Below the pieces are notes generated by a model. That model worked only from the letters and a program-made list of their open reading frames with translations. It was not told where the DNA came from and did no database searches. 9,693 nt of DNA from Bacillota bacterium (GTDB lineage Bacteria; Bacillota_A; Clostridia; DSM-8532). The DNA lies in NCBI GenBank assembly GCA_023424865.1, contig JAFADM010000413.1, positions 1-9,693 of the forward strand. Reading direction: 5' to 3'. Below, one piece after another: positions 5,863-9,693 of this stretch (the first letter of the stretch is position 1; each line of letters opens with the position of its first letter). The position numbers and the translations under genes are program-made.

Positions 5863-7455
5863 TTATTTGACAGACTCCTGGTAACGCTCATACACTTCCT
5901 GGTAAAGACGGATATAATCGTTTATCTTCAAATTGTCCAGGGTCTTAACATAGGCATCCCAGCCTGCATCGGTAACTCCCTTTGTAATAAAGCCTACGAT
6001 AGCTTCCTGGGCGTATTTCTTGATTTCAGCCTGCAAAAGATCCCTTTGTCCAATCTCCTCCAGCGTAAATTTACATAAGGATGTGAGAATGGAGCTGGAA
6101 TATTTCTCTACAACACCGGCTTCGGTGTACAGCTTGCACAGCTCCGTCTTTTCAATGCGCTGTTCGGGCATGATAACCTTCTCAAAGTATTCGGTACCTG
6201 AGAAAAAGTGTAAAGCGCTCTGGTTGGGAACCTCCTCCAGATCCGCTGTGAAAAATTCCACCTTTCCCTGGTCATTATAGCGCCAGCCATATTGGGTGAC
6301 AACATTGTTTACTGTCTCTTCTTTGTATTTTCCGTAGTACCCGTTCATCTGGTTTTCAAATTCAAACTGGGCGTCCAGCCAGGCGCATGCGGTTTCAATA
6401 TCCTCACAGCCTATGGTAAGGGCGGCGCCAAAGCTGGGAAGCTCCAGATATTCGGGCAGCTGGGCTGTCAGGCCTTCCGCCGCCACAGGAACGATGCCCT
6501 GATATTGGGCCACCACATCCGGTTCCGTGCTCATGGCTTTCATGCGCCAGCGCCAGAAGGACCCGGCACTTGCGGCATTCACCTTGGGTTCAAAGGAAGC
6601 GGTATCCTGAGCAACGCATTCCACATCCATAAGGCCTGTACTGTACCATTTATTTAGGGTTTCCAGGGCTTCCCGCATATTTTCACTCAGCAATTGAGAT
6701 GTAACCTGGTTGTCGTTATTGATCATAATCCAGTTGGAATTATAGGGAATGCCCCAGAAGGAAAGGAGGTAAAGGGTTGCGTCCACGGAGCTTTCAAGGG
6801 TGCCGGTAAACGGAATTTCATCCTTTTCACCATTCTTATTGGGATCCCTGTCTTTGAAGGCTATGAGCATATCCTCATATTCCTTAAGAGTGGTGGGAAT
6901 GCTGAGACCCAGGTTGTCAAGCCAGAGCTTATTCACGAACAAGTGGGCATTGACATTGATATTCTGGGGCAAACGCCAGCCAAGACGGTACATTTTTCCG
7001 TCGGAAGCACGCAGCAGATCCGCCGTGCCGGGCTCATAGTCCAACAGCGCCTTGTAAACAGGCATGTGCTGCTCAATGTAATCATCCATAGGAAGAAGAA
7101 TCTTCTGATCCACACCGTACATTTCAATGTCCACACCGCCGCGGAGAATGATATCCGGGTATTCACCTGAAGTAAACATAAGGTTTGTCTTGGTTGACCA
7201 GTCCGCGCCGGAAACTGCGGTTAAGTTGGCGTGGATGCCGGTCTGAGCTTCCAGCTCCTTATAGAATTCCATGTTCTGAAAATCGGCCATATCACGGTAC
7301 CAGAGCATGACATCGAGTTCCTTTTTCTCCTTCACCCCAGGTTCATTCTGTTTGACCTCTCCGGTAGGCTGGGGAGAACCCTCGGACGGTTGGGTAGATC
7401 CGCACGACGTCACCAGCAACATCGTTGCCAGGAAAAGAGGTATAAGTTTTTTCAT
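5863..7455 (-). CDS. Extracellular solute-binding lipoprotein of a CUT1 (LplA/YtcQ-like) sugar importer
   Basis: A 530-residue lipoprotein that would bind an oligosaccharide-like solute and hand it to the two permeases encoded just upstream. AGGAGG (7468-7463) lies 7 nt before ATG 7455; a longer frame to 7485 has no support and would begin inside a palindrome. The signal peptide MKKLIPLFLATMLLVTSC gives Cys18 as the lipidated residue, followed by a Ser/Pro/Glu-rich linker to about 45. The mature part begins LDVMLWYRDMADFQN and contains the family's SGEYPDIIL (96-104), DGKMYRLGW (152-160) and a calcium-loop-like DRDPNKNGEKDEIPF (202-216), typical of this 500-550-residue class. A hairpin precedes its ribosome site and another lies after its stop, which may let it be expressed above the permeases. 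The substrate is not deducible; no glycosidase gene lies in the window. Confidence 0.9.
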   Translation of the reverse strand: MKKLIPLFLATMLLVTSCGSTQPSEGSPQPTGEVKQNEPGVKEKKELDVMLWYRDMADFQNMEFYKELEAQTGIHANLTAVSGADWSTKTNLMFTSGEYPDIILRGGVDIEMYGVDQKILLPMDDYIEQHMPVYKALLDYEPGTADLLRASDGKMYRLGWRLPQNINVNAHLFVNKLWLDNLGLSIPTTLKEYEDMLIAFKDRDPNKNGEKDEIPFTGTLESSVDATLYLLSFWGIPYNSNWIMINNDNQVTSQLLSENMREALETLNKWYSTGLMDVECVAQDTASFEPKVNAASAGSFWRWRMKAMSTEPDVVAQYQGIVPVAAEGLTAQLPEYLELPSFGAALTIGCEDIETACAWLDAQFEFENQMNGYYGKYKEETVNNVVTQYGWRYNDQGKVEFFTADLEEVPNQSALHFFSGTEYFEKVIMPEQRIEKTELCKLYTEAGVVEKYSSSILTSLCKFTLEEIGQRDLLQAEIKKYAQEAIVGFITKGVTDAGWDAYVKTLDNLKINDYIRLYQEVYERYQESVK

Positions 7456-7476
7456 AGCATTTCCTCCTCTATTTTT

Positions 7477-7495
7477 TTGGAACATAATGTTCCAA
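7477..7495. repeat. Perfect 19-bp palindrome in the permease-binding-protein gap
   Basis: TTGGAACATAATGTTCCAA has 9-bp perfect arms around one base. In minus-strand RNA it makes a stem of at least 7 bp with an AUUAU loop, followed by seven A and then the AGGAGG site of the binding-protein gene. It lacks a T-tract in the operon direction. It could be an mRNA 5'-end stabiliser or processing site for the binding-protein message, or a protein operator. Confidence 0.6.
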
Positions 7496-7515
7496 GGATA
7501 ACAATGAAATGGAAA

Positions 7516-8439
7516 TCAGCCTTTGATACTGCCAATCATAACGCCCTTAACAAAGAATTTTTGCATGCAAAGGTAGAGAAAAACCGCGGGGACGGTGGAA
7601 ATGACGATGACACAATATTTTGCCAGCTGGGCGCGCTGAAGTATCTCCGCAGCATTATCCGCCGCTTCGCCTGCCATACTGGTCAATTCCGTACTCGTTT
7701 GAAGGGAGGCCAGAATATCCTTAAGGACGGTTTGAAGGGGCAGGTATTCCTTTTTTGTAATATAGACCAGGCCGGTCCAGTAGTCGTTCCATCTGTCCAC
7801 GCCGTAATAAACGGAGAGCACCGCAATAATGGTACCGCTCAACGGCAATATGATATTAAGGAAATACTTCAAATTGGAGGCGCCGTCCAGTATGGCCGCT
7901 TCGTAAAGGGTCTCCGGAATGGTGGACGTAATGTAGGTGCGCGCCAGCATAACATTCCACACGGAAACGCAACCCATAAGAATACAAATCCAGGGATTAT
8001 TGTAAAGCCCCACATCCCGCATAACCAGAAACGTGGGGACCAATCCGCCGTTGAAGAACATGGTAAACACAAAAATCAAAGAGAGGATTTTGCGTCCCGG
8101 AAATTTCCGTGAGAGTGTAAAAGCCGCACCCATGGTGACCACCAGGCTAATGAGTGTGCCTGCCAGCGTGTAAACGACCGAGTTCATATACGAGCGCCAT
8201 ATGGTGCTTTTGCTGAACATGGCCTTATACCCGTCAAAGGTAATGCCCCGCGGATACAAAGTGACCTTGCCCAGAGACACCAGATTGGCGTCGGAAATGG
8301 AGCTTATCACCACCAGATAAAGGGGATAAACCATTATGATTAATACAGCCAGCACCAGAACAAGGTTAACAAAATTAAACACCCTATCCTGCCATATCTC
8401 CTTCTGGCGTAAGGGGCCGGCAACTAGTTGCTCTGACAT
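7516..8439 (-). CDS. CUT1 ABC transporter permease, YtcP/AraQ-like
   Basis: A 307-residue inner-membrane protein forming one half of the importer channel. About six hydrophobic segments are visible: 23-45, 87-108, 118-139, 149-166, about 197-213 and 273-292. The ATPase-docking EAA loop lies at 179-200: YEAAILDGASNLKYF then ILPL. The C-terminus KFFVKGVMIGSIKG is typical of this subfamily. AAGGAGG upstream of ATG 8439 supports the start. The gap to the preceding permease gene is 18 nt and consists largely of that ribosome site, so the two are translated together. No ATPase is encoded nearby, as is usual for CUT1 importers that share an MsmX-type ATPase. Confidence 0.92.
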   Translation of the reverse strand: MSEQLVAGPLRQKEIWQDRVFNFVNLVLVLAVLIIMVYPLYLVVISSISDANLVSLGKVTLYPRGITFDGYKAMFSKSTIWRSYMNSVVYTLAGTLISLVVTMGAAFTLSRKFPGRKILSLIFVFTMFFNGGLVPTFLVMRDVGLYNNPWICILMGCVSVWNVMLARTYITSTIPETLYEAAILDGASNLKYFLNIILPLSGTIIAVLSVYYGVDRWNDYWTGLVYITKKEYLPLQTVLKDILASLQTSTELTSMAGEAADNAAEILQRAQLAKYCVIVISTVPAVFLYLCMQKFFVKGVMIGSIKG

Positions 8440-8457
8440 TCTTTTTTCCTCCTTCCC

Positions 8458-9411
8458 TTAGATTAAGGTTTCGCCCTTCATTTTTTTTGAAATGGAATTG
8501 GCGGCGATAATCATTGCAAAATTAATAACATTGATTAAAAGGCCGATTGCGGAGGTGTAAGAGAACTGTCCGCTGCCCAGACCCATGGTGTACACGTAAG
8601 TGCCAATAATGTCGGACCGGGCGATATTGCCTCCCGTCTGGAAAAGCAGAGCCTTTTGGGTTGAGCTGGACAAAAGGGAACCGCAATTAAGAATAAGCAT
8701 CATGGTGGCGGTAGGAATGATGTGAGGAATATCAATATGTATCACCTTTTGAAGCTTATTGGCCCCATCAATGGTCGCCGCCTCGTAGAGCTGGGGATCC
8801 ACTCCGGCCAGGGCCGCAATAAAGAGGATGGAGCTCCAGCCCGCACTTTGCCAGATACCTGAGATTATAAAGACCGGGCGGAACCAGTCCACCTCATTGA
8901 GAAAAAAGATGGGATCCCCTCCCATTACCGTTATAAAACGATTAATAATGCCGTTTGTCGGGGAGAGAAAGATGTAAAGCATACCCGCAAGCACTACTGT
9001 GGATATAAAATGAGGGACATAAACCACCGTCTGGGTGAATTTTTTAAAATGAGCATTGCGCAGATTGTTAATCATAATAGCCAGTATAATAGGTATTGGA
9101 AAACCAAAAATCAGGCCGTACAGATTAAGAAGAACCGTATTCACTATCAGCCGCTGGCTGTAGAATGTGTTAAAGAAAGTTACAAAGTGCTTGATGCCGA
9201 CCCAATCACTGCCGGCAATGCCACTGATGGCCTTATAGTCCTTGAAGGCAATCTGGACGCCATACATGGGCAGGTAGTTGAAAATAATAAGATAAACCAA
9301 TGCAGGCAGGATAAGCAGGTAAAGCTGTCCGTAATCCAGAACTCCTTTAGTAAGCCTCCCCGGCCACGATCTTTGCCGGTTTTGTGCCACTGTCCTTAGT
9401 TGCAAATTCAT
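8458..9411 (-). CDS. CUT1 ABC transporter permease, LplB-like
   Basis: A 317-residue inner-membrane partner of the YtcP-like permease and first gene of the operon. The N-terminus has the subfamily pattern LLILPALVYLIIFNYLPMYG (33-51), followed by QIAFKDY. Further membrane segments lie near 92-114, 128-149, 179-201, 233-250 and 287-305. The EAA loop is at 209-230: YEAATIDGANKLQKV then IDIP. The C-terminus is NSISKKMKGETLI. ATG 9411 is chosen because a purine-rich GAAGGGAAGGGA precedes it; a GTG at 9429 in the same frame would add six residues but has no ribosome site. An LplB-like permease next to a YtcP-like one and an LplA-like binding protein is a standard set for complex oligosaccharide uptake. 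Confidence 0.9.
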   Translation of the reverse strand: MNLQLRTVAQNRQRSWPGRLTKGVLDYGQLYLLILPALVYLIIFNYLPMYGVQIAFKDYKAISGIAGSDWVGIKHFVTFFNTFYSQRLIVNTVLLNLYGLIFGFPIPIILAIMINNLRNAHFKKFTQTVVYVPHFISTVVLAGMLYIFLSPTNGIINRFITVMGGDPIFFLNEVDWFRPVFIISGIWQSAGWSSILFIAALAGVDPQLYEAATIDGANKLQKVIHIDIPHIIPTATMMLILNCGSLLSSSTQKALLFQTGGNIARSDIIGTYVYTMGLGSGQFSYTSAIGLLINVINFAMIIAANSISKKMKGETLI

Positions 9412-9450
9412 TCCCTTCCCTTCTTTCACTTGACTTAAAACTGACTGGAA

Positions 9451-9478
9451 TTATTAAGCTCTGTCGCTTCTGTTTTAA
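9451..9478 (-). promoter_or_regulatory. Weak candidate promoter of the transport operon
   Basis: On the minus strand TTAAAA (9478-9473) and TAATAA (9456-9451) are 16 bases apart. The start would be near 9444, about 33 nt before ATG 9411. Both boxes are poor, as expected for an activator-dependent promoter, but AT-rich DNA gives such matches by chance. Confidence 0.3.
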
Positions 9479-9497
9479 TTGCAGCAGTCTTTTTATG

Positions 9498-9608
9498 GGT
9501 GTTTTTAGTATTCGTTGGACGTTATTGTGGTGCGCTGTTCGTTTTGAATAAAGTGAGGATGAGATGGAGGTGTTTATCGATGTGATACCAATCATGCCAT
9601 GGGTGTTT
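9498..9608. repeat. Three direct GGTGTTT repeats upstream of the transport operon
   Basis: GGTGTTT occurs at 9498-9504, 9569-9575 and 9602-9608, all in the same orientation. The outer two share ATGGGTGTTT exactly; the middle copy reads ATGGAGGTGTTT, two bases longer. Spacings are 71 and 33 bp, the latter close to three helical turns. AraC-family activators usually bind direct repeats, so these are candidate sites for the regulator encoded at the end of the operon. Confidence 0.4.
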
Positions 9609-9693
9609 ATTCTTAGTCAATAGGACGAATTTTTATCCCATAGGTCTTAGGTTTTTTAGTTAAAATGGCATCAAAAAATAGACTGTGCAAAAT
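9609..9693. other. Right-edge upstream region, no gene seen
   Basis: AT-rich DNA upstream of the operon. I see no ORF with a credible start, no stable hairpin with a T-tract and no RNA family. A preceding gene may lie beyond the edge. Confidence 0.35.

Noticed and set aside
6694..7170. Plus-strand open frame inside the solute-binding-protein gene
   Set aside because: Antisense shadow; no domain signature or credible start.
7477..7495. Palindrome read as a second LexA box
   Set aside because: The GAAC and GTTC halves are separated by five bases, whereas the LexA pattern requires four, and it lies inside an operon.
7231..8112. Long plus-strand open frame (293 codons)
   Set aside because: It is antisense to the start of the binding-protein gene and to the YtcP-like permease gene, has no recognisable motif and crosses their ribosome sites; the minus-strand genes have full family signatures.
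9412..9693. CcpA catabolite-response (cre) site before the sugar importer
   Set aside because: I looked for TGWAANCGNTNWCA on both strands by eye; GTGGTGCGCTGTTC near 9528 is too far from consensus.
1..9693. Mobile elements, CRISPR arrays, tRNA/rRNA or toxin-antitoxin and defence genes
   Set aside because: No transposase-like or phage-like protein, no regularly spaced repeat array and no RNA-gene signature was seen; all sizeable genes are uptake or regulatory functions.

Overview
The window looks like chromosomal DNA from a low-to-moderate GC Gram-positive anaerobe, probably class Clostridia (Lachnospiraceae or a neighbouring family). The evidence is the strong AGGAGG-type ribosome sites, three lipobox-bearing lipoproteins, a CUT1 sugar importer of the LplB/YtcP type paired with a membrane-bound AraC sensor, and at the left edge the start of a B12-binding/radical SAM protein (TIGR03960 type) typical of Clostridia. 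This placement is inferred from gene content, not from a marker gene.

Left part (1-1565). A minus-strand fragment (107 to 1) is the N-terminus of the radical SAM protein. It is preceded by a candidate promoter and a LexA-like box (334-346). Next comes an uncharacterised minus-strand lipoprotein (1162 to 416) with an excellent sigma-A promoter (1222-1249) that carries an inverted repeat over its -10. About 200 bases up to 1445 hold nothing recognisable.

Middle part (1446-3529). Two plus-strand genes encode an AraC-family regulator (1566-2408) and an iron-siderophore-type substrate-binding lipoprotein (2512-3495). Each has the same 16-bp inverted repeat GTTAG-N6-CTAAC just after its likely promoter, so they probably form a small co-regulated, perhaps iron-responsive, unit. 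No permease or ATPase accompanies the binding protein. A hairpin plus T-tract ends the unit in the 8-bp gap between convergent genes.

Right part (3504-9693). A four-gene minus-strand operon is transcribed right to left: LplB-like permease (9411 to 8458), YtcP/AraQ-like permease (8439 to 7516), extracellular solute-binding lipoprotein (7455 to 5863), and a 749-residue two-TM AraC regulator of YesS type (5753 to 3504). The binding protein captures an oligosaccharide-like solute outside the cell and the two permeases carry it in, with an ATPase encoded elsewhere. The membrane regulator probably senses the same nutrient and controls the operon. Gaps on both sides of the binding-protein gene hold conspicuous RNA hairpins, and the region upstream of the operon holds three direct GGTGTTT repeats that could be regulator sites.

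I saw no RNA genes, insertion sequences, CRISPR arrays or phage genes. Most of the window is an ordinary nutrient-acquisition region. The points deserving a second look are regulatory: the paired GTTAG operators, the LexA-like box, the two intercistronic hairpins and the direct repeats.
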